Part shown: positions 10,521 through 23,122 of the stretch, one piece after another | How positions within the stretch are numbered: position 1 is the first letter of the stretch | Layout: every line of letters starts with the position of its first letter | Assembly: GCA_001692895.1 (NCBI GenBank) | Contig: KV748195.1 | Coordinates: forward strand, 1,612,001-1,676,000 | Origin: Cenococcum geophilum 1.58 | Taxonomy: Eukaryota; Ascomycota; Dothideomycetes; Gloniales; Gloniaceae | Length of the DNA stretch: 64,000 nucleotides | Direction of reading: 5' to 3' | Program-made: the position numbers and the translations under genes | The notes under the pieces: model-generated | The model's database searches: none | Seen by the model: only the letters and a program-made list of their open reading frames with translations | Told to the model about the DNA's origin: nothing

Positions 10521-10859
10521 ATTCTAAAAGGATTTAAGGTTAAAAGTAGAACCTATATCTTTAATTCGCTTACTAGTAAAGCTTAAAAAGGGTATATTAA
10601 GTAGCTAATAGTTAATATAAGACGGTAGTAGTTGTATATTAAATAATTAGGGTCCTTTAGTAGAGGATTAGAGATTAGTAGTAAGTTAAAGAATTAATAT
10701 AACGTTAATTTTAGCTCTAGTTCTTAGGTGGTATAGGAAAAGTAATTAATCTATAGCTAAATAACCTATTACGACTTTTTTAATAGTGGTGTTGCATGTA
10801 TTTTAAGGTACTTAAATACTACGCTTATAGATTAATTATATCTACGGCTTTACTAAAAT

Positions 10860-12060
10860 TAAATATTAGCTTCCTTTAGAACTTTTAGAACTTCTTTAAT
10901 TACACCTATACCTTGCAGCTAGAACGCCCTAATATTGCTCCTATATTATATCTGCTATATCCTTCTACTACTAGCTTATTACTTACTTACCTATACTATA
11001 AGAAACCGTACAGTTATTAGTATCTAAATCGTCCTTACTTTTATAACTAAACTTATCCTTATATAGATTACAGCCGTTCTAGTTTAGAAAGTTATAAACC
11101 ACCATTAACGCCTATATAATCTTCACCTACGTCTTCTAGGTATAGCCTCTGCGGCCCTTATTAAATATTAAAAAGCGCGCTTTAAGTACACTAAATATAC
11201 GCTTAATAACATTCCTTAAGGACGCATAGCGCAGGTTAAACAGTTCATACTTATCCTTTAGCCTCTACCTTACTATAGCCTATTCTTTTAGATAATATCT
11301 AACCTTTTAATATGGTACTAGGACTAAGGGATTATTAGCTATATATCCGGCGTCTACTAAATAATATTTTTCTAATAGTATATAGAAGCCTTAATCCTTT
11401 ACAAAACTAAGTACCCAGCCGTTGTATACAGAGCCCTCCTACCTAGGTAAAATATATATAAAGTTTATATTAAAATCGCACGCCGCAAGCACGTTCTGTA
11501 ATATCCAGCCCTTCCTATTTTACTATGCCGATTACTTAGCTTCTAGTACTAAAATAGGCATATATAAGCCATTAAGCGCGCCTATATAGTTACCAAAAAA
11601 TAGCTATATTTTATTATTAAATTCGATCCATCCGGGTATATAATTAGATAGTGGTTTAATAATATCTTTATGCAGCTTATATAGAGCATTAAGAACTTTA
11701 TAGAAAACGCTTATATAGGTAAGTTCTAGTCCTTTATAACTTTAAATATTAACTACCTATAGGCTAATTATATAAGTTAAATATTAAAACTCCTACCTAG
11801 CTATCCTTATACTAAGCCCCCCTCTATATATCGCCATAAATATTATTAGCTTTTGCTCCGCTGATATACATTCCTATAGGCGTAATTCGTATTTATTAAC
11901 TAGCCAATTAAATAGCAATTTAAACGTCCTTTGGTCTATATAGGTAAGCGTTTTAATTGCCTTGGGAGGACTATATAATAGCTCTACTATTATTGCCTTA
12001 CCGCGTAGAGGATCGAATATCTACTGACGCTTACTATTTAATATAGGAAGGCTCTTTGCA
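10860..12060 (-). pseudogene. RIP-degraded HARBI1-like DDE transposase
   Basis: On the minus strand, broken blocks follow HARBI1-type nucleases in order: NRKGWILQNVLAACDFNINF near 11530-11470, EGSVYNGWVLSFVKD, then LEKYYLVDAGYIANNPLVLVPY (about 11380-11315), where LVDAGY carries the second catalytic Asp region, then KYELFNLRYASLRNVIKRIF, the helix with the catalytic Glu region. The family makes staggered cuts leaving 3-bp TWA duplications, matching the TAA flanks. Many stops correspond to mutated Gln or Trp codons, so the protein is non-functional. The N-terminal part (12060-11640) is poorly readable. Confidence 0.78.
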
Positions 12061-13035
12061 CCGTTAATAAGTATATAGAATAGTACCAGTAGAGTATAGA
12101 GGCCTATATACACTGCTTTGGATATATAAGGCTTTATAGTTTAGATTAGTGGGAATTACATAGTGCGTACAATCCTTTAAAAAAACGTCGCGATTAAGGT
12201 TAGGTTAGTTAGATGGGCCGCCTAGGTGGATATATAGGACCCCCCCTTTTCTATAGAGGGTGCAGGTGGAATTCCACCTAGTTAATGGCCCAGGTGGGCA
12301 AAATCGCGCAATCTATACTACTTCTGGCTATATAATCGCGGTAAGCGCAAGGACGTCAAATAGGCTAGGTGGAACATTAATTTCAGCTGCTAAGACGGCC
12401 TAACAGGTGGAAATCGAATAGGTGAGGTAAACAAGCAGCTCCTACCTGTTGGATATTTGATCGACCTGGAAATATCCACCTGTTCGTTCCAGGTGGGTTT
12501 TTTAGGCGACGAACAGGTGGGCGCGATCAGGTGAAAAAAAGTTAGTAAACAAGCCCTAAACCTCCTCCATCTGGTCTGTCATTTCTTGATCTTCCCTACA
12601 ATGTTCGCTGTCAGATATACGGCTATGCGAGAGTAATGCGGACTTGCCCAATTGATCTCACATTCCGACACAGGGAAGAGAACTCTTCAGAAACAGTCGA
12701 TAGTCTCATCGATGAGCCCGTAAGCAGCGGACCTCTTATACCAAGAAATCATTGCTTTAATCGAAGATATGATTTGGGGACACACGGTAACGAGTGGGGC
12801 TGTTTGTGGCTGGGGATGTGACATGCCATTGCCATACCAGTTATTCTATGTCTCACGCCTCGTTCATCAAGAAGCCTCAACCCTCTTTTACTCGCAGAAC
12901 CATTTCAAAATCCGATACGACGATCCCAATGCTTTTCGAGCCCTTCGCCCTCTTACTCCTCAGTCAGCTGCTTTGCTTACTACTCTTACTATTCGTCTAA
13001 ACTGCTATTCGCCTTGTCCCCCTCAGGATCCCTAG

Positions 13036-14060
13036 AGACAGATCGCGCTTTAGGGTATACGTCGGTTTTATAGAGCTTAGGACGTAAGGTATAGTTAGCT
13101 TTAGAAAATAAGTCTATTTATTATATTAAAGGTCCTTATTAATTTATTAATATATTATAGCAAATCTGGCTAAGTCTTTTAGTAAATTTCTGCCTACTAA
13201 CTGGGCTCTAATTTCGTCCGAAATAGCTTATTAAAGGGTAGTAACTTTAGCGGCTTTATTTTAATCTAGTTCACTAATAAGGCCTAAAAATTCCGAAGAG
13301 AAGCTATAAAAGTCTCGGTTCCGTTATTACAGGTTTTTAAGCTTAGTAATAGCTATATGTTTATAGCTAGTGTTATTATATATTCGTTCTAGTAAAGAGA
13401 TAAGGGGTTTAAAGTTAATAAAGGTGCCATTACGGAAGAATAGGTCTATAGTTTATGCAGCGTCTTTATTTAAATAAGACATTCCATAGCTAACCTTACT
13501 GGCTTTAGTAGGGTATTGGTTATAATTTGTTAAAAGTTTAAGACGGAGCTTAGTTATAAAAGGGCGTAGGTTATTTTAATTTCTATTAAATATTAAAGGG
13601 TTAGGTAGCTTTTCTAATTTTATAATAGGTATTTGGTTTATTATAGGTACGTATTAAGTTATTATTGCTAGTTTAGGGTTCGCGTTTAGCGGTTTAGGCT
13701 TAGATATAGTTATTTTAATCTTGTTTATTAAGGGTGTTAGTACTAGGGTCTCTAACACGAGTACTTTGACGTCATGGAGTTCTTTATATATTGCTTTAAT
13801 TAATTACTAATACTGGGCTTTTAGTATGGCTTATTACTGGGCTAAGGCATCTATAAAAGACTATTATATTATAGTTAACTGTTCCCTAACTAGGGCTATA
13901 ATGCTTATAGTTAACGCGGAGGGTTTAAGTTCGTTTACTATTTTAATAGTGGTTGTTTTAACGCAATGTAATGTTAGGGCGCAAAGAGACTTTAGGGAAG
14001 ATTTAAAGGAACGATATAAATTCTATCTAAATCTAAGGGTATATAGCTCTCGCTAAGAAT
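13036..14060 (-). pseudogene. RIP-degraded Ty3/gypsy gag fragment
   Basis: The minus strand between about 13790 and 13110 reads, with stops, as a retrotransposon gag capsid-like domain: PFITKLRLKLLTNYNQYPT, then KVSYGMSYLNKDAA, FFRNGTFINFKPLISLLERI, KHIAITKLKNL and LVGRNLLKDLARFA. This order is typical of fungal gypsy Gag proteins, which package the element RNA. No protease or polymerase follows, so only the 5' part of the element survives. The left end abuts the F-box-like pseudogene at 13035. The 76-codon plus frame at 13826-14056 is its antisense shadow. Confidence 0.65.
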
Positions 14061-14475
14061 AAGGCGTTACGTAAGAAAGAGAAAGGAATAACAAGAGAAT
14101 TATATAATTAAATAGTTAGGGGCTTGGTGGTCGATGCGTGCGCATACACGCACGCGGTCTTCGACGGACTTTAGTAAAATTTAATTAATTTGGCAGAATT
14201 CGGTCAAAGCGTCGGAATTTATCTGTTAAGTATTTCACCGAGACATTCCTACTATAACTGGGCTAGTCCCGTTATACTTTAGAGCCTCTATATATATATA
14301 AAGAAGGTAGAGGTAATAAGATATAATAGGGTAATAGGTAGCTGAAATGGGAACGGTAATCTGTAAGTAATATTAATCTGCAAGCAATATATAGGGTGGC
14401 GTTAACGCCGTCTTAGAGCCTTCTAGGTAACGATCTTGTGTCTTAATATAGTGTCGGTAGTCGGTTACAGAAGAC
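14061..14475 (-). repeat. 5' untranslated/LTR remnant of the gag fragment
   Basis: Non-coding DNA lies upstream of the minus-strand gag. Its outer edge on the minus strand begins TGTAACCGACTACCGACACT (14475 leftward), an LTR-like head also found at 2311 leftward. A palindrome-rich stretch (GTGCGTGTATGCGCACGCA on the minus strand, near 14127-14150) has escaped RIP. The other LTR was not found. Confidence 0.4.
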
Positions 14476-16207
14476 GATAATAATTAGGCATAGCTCCTCG
14501 CTAACAAAGGCTACCTACCTAAGTACTACCTTAAATAGCTTAATACGTTTAACGAAGTAGAATATATAAAGGAAGATTATAAACCTAGTAGTACCCATCT
14601 ACTTAACCGCATTAAAGAGCAGTAGTGCTAATAAGCAGCCCGTCTCTTTCCGTTTCCCTACTATATTATACTACCCTAATAACGCTAATATATAGTATAG
14701 GTTCTAGGCGTACTTAGAAAAGGACCTTTAAAAGGCCTATATAACTGTCTCTCTTTACAATCTCTATAGCTTTTTTAACTGGCTGCTTAATTAACGCTAA
14801 GGGAAAGGAGGAAGGAGGTACCGTGGGACTAAGGTATTAAGCTCCTTTAGGATATATTAGAAGGTCTACCGCCTTATATACAAAAGAGCGACTAGTGTAA
14901 AGCTTAATAGTTAGTTAAATAGGAATATATATAAGGTAAGCGCATCCTAACTACTTTTAGATATTATATACCCTAGGCTTTAGACGTAACTAATTTTAGG
15001 GGTTAGGTACTTAGAAAGCTGGCTAAAAAGTATAGCTTAAAGAAGATGGGGCTAAAGAAGCCCTATATATATATATAAAGGACCTTATAGAAGTACTACA
15101 GACAAACCTAATAATAATTAAAAAGAGGTACTCCTATAGACGCTATAGGATACTACTCCAGCTATATTTATAACTAGGTAGTTTTACTATAAATTAGCCC
15201 TAAGCCCTCCTTAATCTCCGCTATTGGTATATTAGGGTTACGCTACTCCAGGACCTAGAGGGTAGGCCCCACTATATTTTACTAAAATTTATATTTAAAT
15301 TTATAAAGGAGTACCTTAGTGTAAAAGATACATAAGTTCTTAAAGTTCTATCCTTTTCTTTTAGTTTCTACTATTTATAACATTATAAAATAAGTACTAA
15401 TACTTACCTACTAACTAGAAATACCTTCCCTATCCCTAAAATTATTTATAACCCGTCCCTTGCCTTTAGCCCCTATATCTTCCTTCTTAGTCTCCTTTTT
15501 ACTAATTAGGCGTTTATAATATATAACCTTATATCTCCTAAGGAGCTAAGTAAGCTCTATATTAAGCTAGGTCATAATAAGCTACTATTATAGCTAAATT
15601 AGAAACTAGATAATATTCCTATGTTCCGCCGGTTAGTAAAAACTATAAATAGCTAAACCATTTCTTATAACAAACCTCCCCTATACTCTACCTTTATACC
15701 CTAAACTAAAGGGCTTAGGGAGATTGCTAGCTTTACTTAGGTCTCTTGCCTATATTTACTTAAATATAGTGCCGGAAAGGCATTTAATAAAAATAGTAAG
15801 CTTTGTTATAACTGGCCTTTCTATTAAAAGTACTAAAGAGAAATATAGGTAACGTTAGCGAGGCTATATAAAACTTAATAATGTAGTATACTAATATATA
15901 AACGTTCTTAAGGCACTACCTATCGCGATATATTATAGTAGATATATAGGCAATTATCCAAGGCCTTTAGCCCTAAGATATACTAATATGGGCCGCTTAT
16001 ACCATAAGCCATTTAATTAATCTTTAATAACTGCGGCGGCTTATAACAAAACAATCTTTATTAGTTAACGATTATCCTACTATCCGTTCTCTCCTTAAGT
16101 AAAGAAAGTAATTTAAATACCGTCTTAAAGGTAAAGCTATAAAATATCTAAAGTATAAGGCGCTTAATGGCGAAATTAATAGGAAAAGGTAACGCTAGCG
16201 GTATATA

Positions 16208-16394
16208 TGTTACAGTGCTGCAATAAAGTAGACTAAATAACTACATTATAGTATGAAGAGGGGAAGAAGGCGGAAAGGGGGTATTGTATATAAATAGTAG
16301 GGCCGGCTACTAAGTCGCTAGTAGTGGGCTAGCTAATAGTAGGAAATAGTATAAGACAGTATAAAATAGTATACGTTAGGTCAGTGCCGTAACA
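16208..16394 (-). repeat. 3' LTR of the gypsy element at 16208-23122
   Basis: 187 bp, about 90% or more identical by eye to 22936-23122, differing mainly by C/T and G/A. The left flank is ATATA. Confidence 0.92.
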
Positions 16395-16640
16395 GTACTC
16401 CTTTTCTCTAAATAGTTTAGTCCCTAAACCGAATAGATAACTTAAAAATAGGCAGTGTATAGGGTTACCTATTTTTTACCATAAAAATATTAATTCCGCT
16501 TACCGCCCTTAACTAAGCTAATAGTAATTTTTTATGCTGGGTATAGAAAATCCTAATTAGTTAGTTTAGTGAGTAAGGTTAGCAGAACTCTATACCGCCA
16601 CCCAAATTAATCCGTATAGCGTTTCTTAGTAAGAATTTGG

Positions 16641-16673
16641 CTAATTAGATAACTTTAACCGCTAGTTAAAGTT
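16641..16673. promoter_or_regulatory. Stem-loop shared by gypsy 3' regions (copy 1)
   Basis: CTAATTAGATAACTTTAACC plus the inverted AGTTAAAGTT about 250 bp inside the 3' LTR. It recurs at 52692 and 62809, in the same place in two other gypsy elements. See findings. Confidence 0.55.
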
Positions 16674-16699
16674 TTATAATATTTTAACCACCACAAATT

Positions 16700-19600
16700 T
16701 TAATACGGTGGTCGGCCGCAACCTTAGTATAACTTTTCCTTATTTTATACCCAGTCTAGGGGTCCTAGCTTCTTAGGGCGTTACTTATAAAAGCACTATA
16801 TAGCTTATTCGCAACCCTTTAGGTCTTCCTTTAGCTGCTAGGTTATATCCTTATAATATTTCTATTTAATCTTATAAGTTAAGCCCTAGGGGTCTTTATT
16901 ATATATATTAAGGATTTTCTTAAACTCCCATTTATCTTCTATATTGCCGTTATTATCTTTCTCTACTACTTATCCTTGTATATTACGGCGCTCTGCGGTA
17001 TTAATATTTACTTAGCTAGGGATCTCTTTAGTAACCTAGAGGCGGACCTTAAATATATAAAAGGATTTATTTACTCAGATGTAGTCCGGGAGGTCTACTA
17101 TAACTACCCCTTAGTATACTACGAGTACAGAGTATAGGCTATTCCATTTATTATCCCATTTCTTCTTAGGTCTATTTATCTTTATATTTTCTAAGCTAAC
17201 TATAACTATATCGCCTTCGTAGAATAACGCGCTCTTATCCCTACGGGTATTAGTATTATCTTTATAGCATTACTATAAAATTTAGGCTAGGGCCTTAAGC
17301 TATATTAATATCCGCTTAAAGCGGTTGGCTATAGAGTCTGTACAGAAGAACTCCTTCTTTACTTATGCTAATAGTGTTAGTAGGTAAGGGCTAGTAGGCT
17401 CAATTCCAAGGCGAGGGTTAAAGCTATAGTTTGCAAAAAATGGGGAGATACCTGTGCTCTCGTTAACTTAGTTATTTATAGCAAACTTAGTAAGCCGTAG
17501 GTAGTTAACCTAATTATCCTATATAAAGCTAATAAAAGTATAGAGGTATTTATTTATAGTAGCGTTAATAATTTTAGTTTGGCTATCCATTTTTAAGTAT
17601 TAGGCTAAGCTTAATTACAAGATTATCTTAAGGCGTTTACTTAGTTATCGCTAGAAGTTACTAATAAATTATATACCGTAATTAGAGATAATCGTGCTTA
17701 GTGCACTATAGAGCTTATATATATTATTAATAAAGCTATTAACTAGCTCCTTTATTAAGAGTCCTATTACTAAAATAAGGTATTATATTTTAGTTAGGCG
17801 GTCTATAATAATAAGGATATATTTATATACCTTGCCGTAGCGTTAGTATACTAGCAGTATTATAATATAGTTAATTAAGATATCGGTCTATAGGCAAGTG
17901 GGTAATTTTAATGGCTTTAGGAAGCCGGGTAGGGCAGAGTAGGGGGTCTTAGTGCGAAAGTATAGGGTATAGTCTTTAACGAAGGTAGCTGTGAACTAGG
18001 AGATTCCTAGCCACTAGTATATTTGGTTTAAGAGGTTAAGAGTTTTAACCCGGCCGGGGTAATTAGCAGGGCCGCTACTATAAGAGCGATAGGTAACTTT
18101 TAGGTGGAGGTCTAGGGCGTTAGGGATAAAGAGATATTAGCGGAAGTAGATCTGTTCGTTAATGATACTATATTCTAACTTATTATAACGGAGTAATTTC
18201 CTAATTTTCTTTGGCTAATAGCGAGCTTTCCGATTACGTAGGGCTGCTACTATATCTCTTACGAGTTCGTTCTTTTAGTATTTTAGCTAGATTAACTCGT
18301 CTAGTAACTTTTTAGCTATTTTAGGGTCTAGAGCGGCTATAAACTCTATATTATTAGAGTTATAGGACTTATATAGTAATTCTTTTAAGATTATAGGGTT
18401 AACTTTCTAGGGCAGTATAATAACTTAGGCTCGATGGCGGAGGCGTTTATTATTAGCGTCCTTAGGCCTTATTCCTAGTAGCCGGCTTAGGGCGTTAGGG
18501 AGCGTAGCTTTGCTGCTAGGTCTATATATAATTATAAAGTTAAACTATAAAAGGAACTCTGCCCACTGGATTTAGCGCTAGTTTAGCTACTTAGTAGTTA
18601 TAAACGTCTATAGGTTTTTATAGTCGGTAATAATTTTAAACGGCTTCTTAGTCCCTTGCAGCTTAGGACGCTATTCCTTTAAAGCCTTAATAATAGCTAA
18701 GAGTTCTTTATTATAGATCTCGTAGTTATACTCTAATATAGAGTGCTTTGCGGAGAAAAATACAACTAGTCTTAATTTTCCGTTATTATTATACTAGGAG
18801 AGGACTCCGCCAAAAGCCTAATTTAATATATCTATCTCTACCACTGTTTTCTTTATATAGTTATAGTATGCTAGTACTAGTGCTAAAGTAAAGGCTCCCT
18901 TAAGGGCCTTAAACGATTTGGCTTATTTTAGTCCTTATAGCCATCTAATATCCTTCTTTAGGAGTTTTATTATGGGTATGGCAATGGCAGAATGGCCTTG
19001 GGTAAATTATTAGTAGAAGTTTATAAAGTTAAGAAATTATTATAGTTTTTTAATTAATATCAGGTCCTTCTATTCCTATAAGGCCTATACCTTTTTAGGG
19101 TTTATAGTTATACTATTAGTCGAGATAATTAAGCTAAGGTATTTTGTTTTAGTAGAGTAGAACTTAAACTTATTAATATTAATTTAAAGTCCAGCATTGC
19201 TAAGTCTTTAGATGATTTTATTTATATACTTAGTATACTTAGCGCGTGTTTTAGAAAAGATAAGGACGTCGTTAAGATAGGCAGTATAATAGTTGTTAAG
19301 GGCGTTATATAGAATATAGTTAATATAGTTTTAGAATATAGCGGGTGCGTTATAGAGGCTAAATAGTATAACTAGTATCTTATAGAGTCCGAACTAGGTA
19401 ATAAATACTATAAGCTATTTATAGCCCTCTATAATCCGGATCTGGTTAAACGCAGTAATTATATTAAGTTTAGTAAAGTACTTAGCACTATAAAGTATAT
19501 TAAGTATCTCACGGATTAGTGGCAGTGGGTATTAATTCTTAATAGTAACTATATTTAGGCCTCGGTAGTTATAGTAGATTTATATACCGCCGCTAGGCTT

Positions 19601-22600
19601 AGTAGCGAGGAGGAGTAGTACGGCAGCCAGTGAGGTTAATTTGTGGATAAAACCCTTATCTAGTATCTTATTAATCCACTTCTTTACATACCTAAGTTTA
19701 GTAGGTAAGAGTAGTTTATTTTTATAGTACGGGGCCTAGTTTCTGGGGGTAATTTTAATTTTATAGTCCTATAGTTGGTAAGGGGGTAGCTTATCTATGT
19801 TTTTAGGGAGGAAGTGCTTAATATATTTACTAAACTCCTTTAGTAGGCGTTATAGAATGTCTTTACGGGTTAATCCTAGTTTACCTTTTAGGAATTTTTT
19901 AACATTAGTATCGACTATCTTCCGACGTAAAAGCTTGGGTTTAGTTTTTAGATTTATTTTAAGGAAGTTATAGAAATAGGGGGGGAGCACTTTACGGGCT
20001 TCCTTTATTGTATAGTCGCCTTCTACTAGCTAGCGGAAAGACCTTTCTAATAGGTTTAGTACTTCTATTAGGCCTATAGGCAGCTCTTTAAGCAGTTATT
20101 AGTGCTTATTTTATTTAACCAGTTCTACTAGCTTCGCTATATAGATCCTTATTACCTTTACGTCTTTTTATTTATAGAACTGGGTAAAATTAATAGTATA
20201 AGTATATTTAATATTGTCTAGGTTAGGGCGTATCTAGTTCTCTAGTACTACAACTAGGCTAGCATAGCTTAGTTAGCCTAGGGGAGTAGAAATAAAGCGG
20301 CGGCCCTATATGGTACGCGTAGGAGACGGGTATAAGGTTAGGCATTATAGTGGCGTGGTTTCTATTATCTGGGTCTTAGTAGTTCTATAGCTAGTCCTTG
20401 CTATAACGCGAGCTATAGTGTATATATATAGCATATAGCTTAGTTCCGGGTGTTAGGCTAGGCGGTTAGGGTTTAAATAGTGCCTAGGTTGGGGTTAAAT
20501 TCTTAATAGTAGCGGCGCGAAGCAGATCTTCTTCCTTAGTCTCGGTAGGGCTGGCTAGCCCATTATTTTAGTCTTAAGTACTAAAGTAGTCTAGTCTTCT
20601 ATTATCTCGTTTCTTTACGGCTATATAGGCTCCCCTTTATTAGGAACGTCTTTTACTATTAGGGCCTTATATATAGTCCTAGGTACTAGGCTTAGTAGTA
20701 CTAAGTATCTATATAGGGCGTCCCTACTAACGTCGGTTATCCCCTACGGGAGGTAGTGCTTAGAGTAGTAGTCTAAGTTAAAGCGGATCTTAAGTTTCCT
20801 AAAGCTAGGACAGGGCTTATGCTTCTAAAGCTAGGGCATACCTAGGATAATTAGGGTAGTAGGTAAGAGTTTAGTAATAAAGAAGAGCATAGCTTTAGTA
20901 TAGAGGCCGATTAATATTTAGGCGGTAAAGTAGTCTGTAATAAGCAAAGTTAAGATACTATCTGCGAGGCGTAGTAGCCTAAGTGCTAGTAGCTTCTTAG
21001 TTATAACGTTATACTTTTTTATAATAGACTCTGTGTTAGTAAATGCCATTATAGTACTACCAAAGTCCACTAGGCTTATTGTATTAATATAAACTTAGGG
21101 GTATAGGTTACGTAATAAGGAGAGTTAGGTTTAAATAAGGATTAATTTTTTATTACTATTTGCTAATCTAAGATTAAGTAGCAGTTTACTAATAGAAAGG
21201 ACTAATTAATCTAGTAACAGGGACCTAATCTTCTCGTCTTCCTCCTTATATGGTTTAGACCCTTAGATATAACTTAGTTTAAGGGTTTACCTTTTAACGA
21301 CTAGGGTATAAGGCTGTCTTAATAGGGCGGTCTAGTGTCCGTCTGGCTAGTGGTATTAGTCTTAGTTTTAGTTAGGGTATAAAAAAATAATACCTCACTA
21401 ATAATGTGGCTGTGTTTGTATTCGCTAGCGCGAAGTTACTAATATTAGGCGTTATTAACGGGTTGGGCTCCTATATAGGGTATAGTTTAAAGTAACTAAG
21501 CCGTAGGGTTAAAGGGGGGGGGTTGTCTACCGCGGCTATAATAGGCTCTATAGTCGCCGCGTTTATAATAAACTCTACGGTTGCCGCGTCCGCGGTTATT
21601 AGTTGGCGTTATTTAATAGGGTAGTATTAGGACTAGGTTTACTGTCTTAGCGGTATTATAGGCATTCTTTTAGTGGCTAGGTAGGCTATAGGTAAGGTAT
21701 AATTTATTATTAACGCGGCGCTTACGCTCCGTGTCTAAGATTCTATTAAGGTTTATAAGTTCTCTAGTTATTACTAAGGTTAGGGTCAATATAGGGGCAG
21801 GGGCTTAGGTAGGTAGGCAGTGGTTAGCGTTCTTCTTAAGGTTGGCTTAGTATATATAGTTCACGAGGTTCTTAGCAAATATATCTATCTGCTTGCTCTA
21901 ACCTGTATAGTCGCTATTATTAATTTTATAGGCAAGTTTAAGTACCAGCTCTTCTATCTTTAGAGAAATAAACTTTTAAAGTAGATCTACCTTCTATTGG
22001 TCTATCTTCTTAACGCGGACTATTAGCTTATTAAGCTCTCCCTTCTAGGACCAGTAATTACGCTCGCCCTAGGGGAAATAGTTAAGCTTATTTTTTGCGA
22101 CCTGGGTTATATTAAGGACCTTATAGTAGGTAGTAAGGTCTTTAAGTATATCTTCCTTAGTAGGCCATTTCTATATAGATATATTGTTTGGGTTCTTGTA
22201 TATAAGCTCTAGGCCCTACTTAATAAACTTATAGGCCTTATCCTCTAGTATATCCAAGATATAAAGGATCTGGGACTAAACTATATTAAAATAGTCCCAG
22301 TCCTAGTTAAAGACTCCCTTAATCTTAATATGCTAGGTCTTAAAATTAGCTTATTATTCTAGCGGGGTGCCTTTTCCGCTAAATATTGGTAGGTCTTTAG
22401 ATCTCCGTTTTTTCTAATAGGTTACTACCGTTATTATAGGGGTTGATTATTTTAGAACGGTAATAGTCTTTACCTAGGAGTTAATAGTTCCTATCTAAGA
22501 AGCAATAAGGGCACTAAGGTTTTCGTTAGCTTTCTTATTAGCGGTGTTTATATTATATATACACTATAGTTCTACTTTAATATTACTAAGGAACTCGTTA

Positions 22601-22930
22601 GTATAGTTAATAAAGGTAAGGTAAGCTTTACTAGGCTTAAAGGTCTTAGGGTATAGTAGGGAGCGGCGGATTATCTACGTAATATTAGGGTATATCTCTA
22701 TAAAGAGGTCTACAAAAACGTCGCGGGGGTTCTAGGTTTTAGCTATTTTGGCGTTATTAGTGTCGCCCATCTAGGCGCTAAGTAAAAACTAAAGATTATT
22801 TTAGGACTGTGCTGGGGACGTATTAGTTTTAGCAGGGGCGTGCGTAGGTCGCAATTGCTCTAAGGTAAAGGTTAATTGGCTAGGGTACGGGGAATTAGTA
22901 ATCGCGATGGGGCGTAAATTAAAGATACCA
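16700..22930 (-). pseudogene. RIP-degraded gag-pol of the gypsy element at 16208-23122
   Basis: On the minus strand, gag (about 22770-21600) starts MGDTNNAKIAKTQNPRDVFV and has capsid-like blocks. A protease-like LVDFGSTIMAF (normally DSG/DTG) lies near 21090-21050. Reverse transcriptase follows, with its catalytic loop reading YLNDVLIFSK near 19285-19255 (the second Asp mutated to Asn), then RNase H ([12 protein letters not shown] near 18735-18700) and integrase toward 17000. The order is Ty3/gypsy (RT before integrase). The product was a cytoplasmic virus-like-particle polyprotein; it is now dead through stops. Confidence 0.85.
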
Positions 22931-22935
22931 CAAAC

Positions 22936-23122
22936 TGTTATAGTGCTGCAATAAAGTAGACTAAATAACTACGTTATGGTATAAAGAGGGGAAGAAGGTG
23001 AAAAGGGGGTATTATATATAAATAGTAGGGCCGGCCGCTAAGTCGCTAGTGGTGGGCTAGCTAATAGTAGGAAATAGTACGAGATAGTATAAAATAGTAT
23101 GTGTTAGGTCAGTGCCGTAATA
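22936..23122 (-). repeat. 5' LTR of the gypsy element at 16208-23122
   Basis: 187-bp partner of 16208-16394. It is followed by ATATA (23123-23127), after which the DUF3435 reading resumes. Confidence 0.92.

Larger units (their letters stand above)
8249..12556. mobile_element. PIF/Harbinger DNA transposon, complete ends, 4,308 bp
   Basis: Perfect terminal inverted repeats start GGGCTTGTTTACTAAC and continue with a T-run and CACCTG, at 8249-8277 and, inverted, 12528-12556. The 3-bp duplications TAA (8246-8248 and 12557-12559) are the PIF/Harbinger signature. Inside are the two genes of that superfamily: a Myb/SANT-like protein (plus) and a HARBI1-like transposase (minus), converging. Both are RIP-degraded. 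The outer about 170 bp (left) and about 330 bp (right) are not RIP-mutated and contain clustered CACCTG/CAGGTGG motifs, plausible transposase binding sites. A 685-bp MITE is nested in the Myb/SANT gene. Without it the element is about 3.6 kb. Confidence 0.9.
8205..13035 (+). pseudogene. F-box-like (2EXR-type) gene split by a Harbinger transposon and truncated
   Basis: The left piece starts at ATG 8205 (MFQRKLDEYFVLKP) and runs into the transposon at 8249. The right piece resumes after 12556. Removing the element and one TAA duplicate joins the two in frame (VLKP-KPPPSGLSFLDLPYNV), so the insertion hit coding sequence. The right piece has an F-box-like core (LSFLDLPYNVRCQIYGYAR) and later LFYVSRLVHQEASTLFYSQN, typical of this fungal family. 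A second lesion, a frameshift near 12790-12815 (WGCLWLGM-stop against AVCGWGCDMPLPY), breaks it again. Sequence ends at PCPPQDP-stop (13035), where RIP-mutated retroelement DNA begins. The gene is dead. It is a different family member from the intact gene at 6298-7588. Confidence 0.72.
16208..23122 (-). mobile_element. Complete Ty3/gypsy LTR retrotransposon, 6,915 bp, inside the DUF3435 relic
   Basis: Two 187-bp LTRs (16208-16394, 22936-23122) bound it, with the 5-bp duplication ATATA at 16203-16207 and 23123-23127. LTR ends are TGTTAC...GTAACA. A purine run (AGAGAAAAGGAGTAC on the minus strand) sits just before the 3' LTR, fixing minus orientation. The interior reads gag, protease, reverse transcriptase, RNase H and integrase from right to left. 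All frames are broken by RIP stops. The primer-binding site next to the 5' LTR was not clear. Confidence 0.93.

Noticed and set aside
13826..14056. 76-codon plus-strand open frame
   Set aside because: It is antisense to the minus-strand gag relic, which explains the sequence better.
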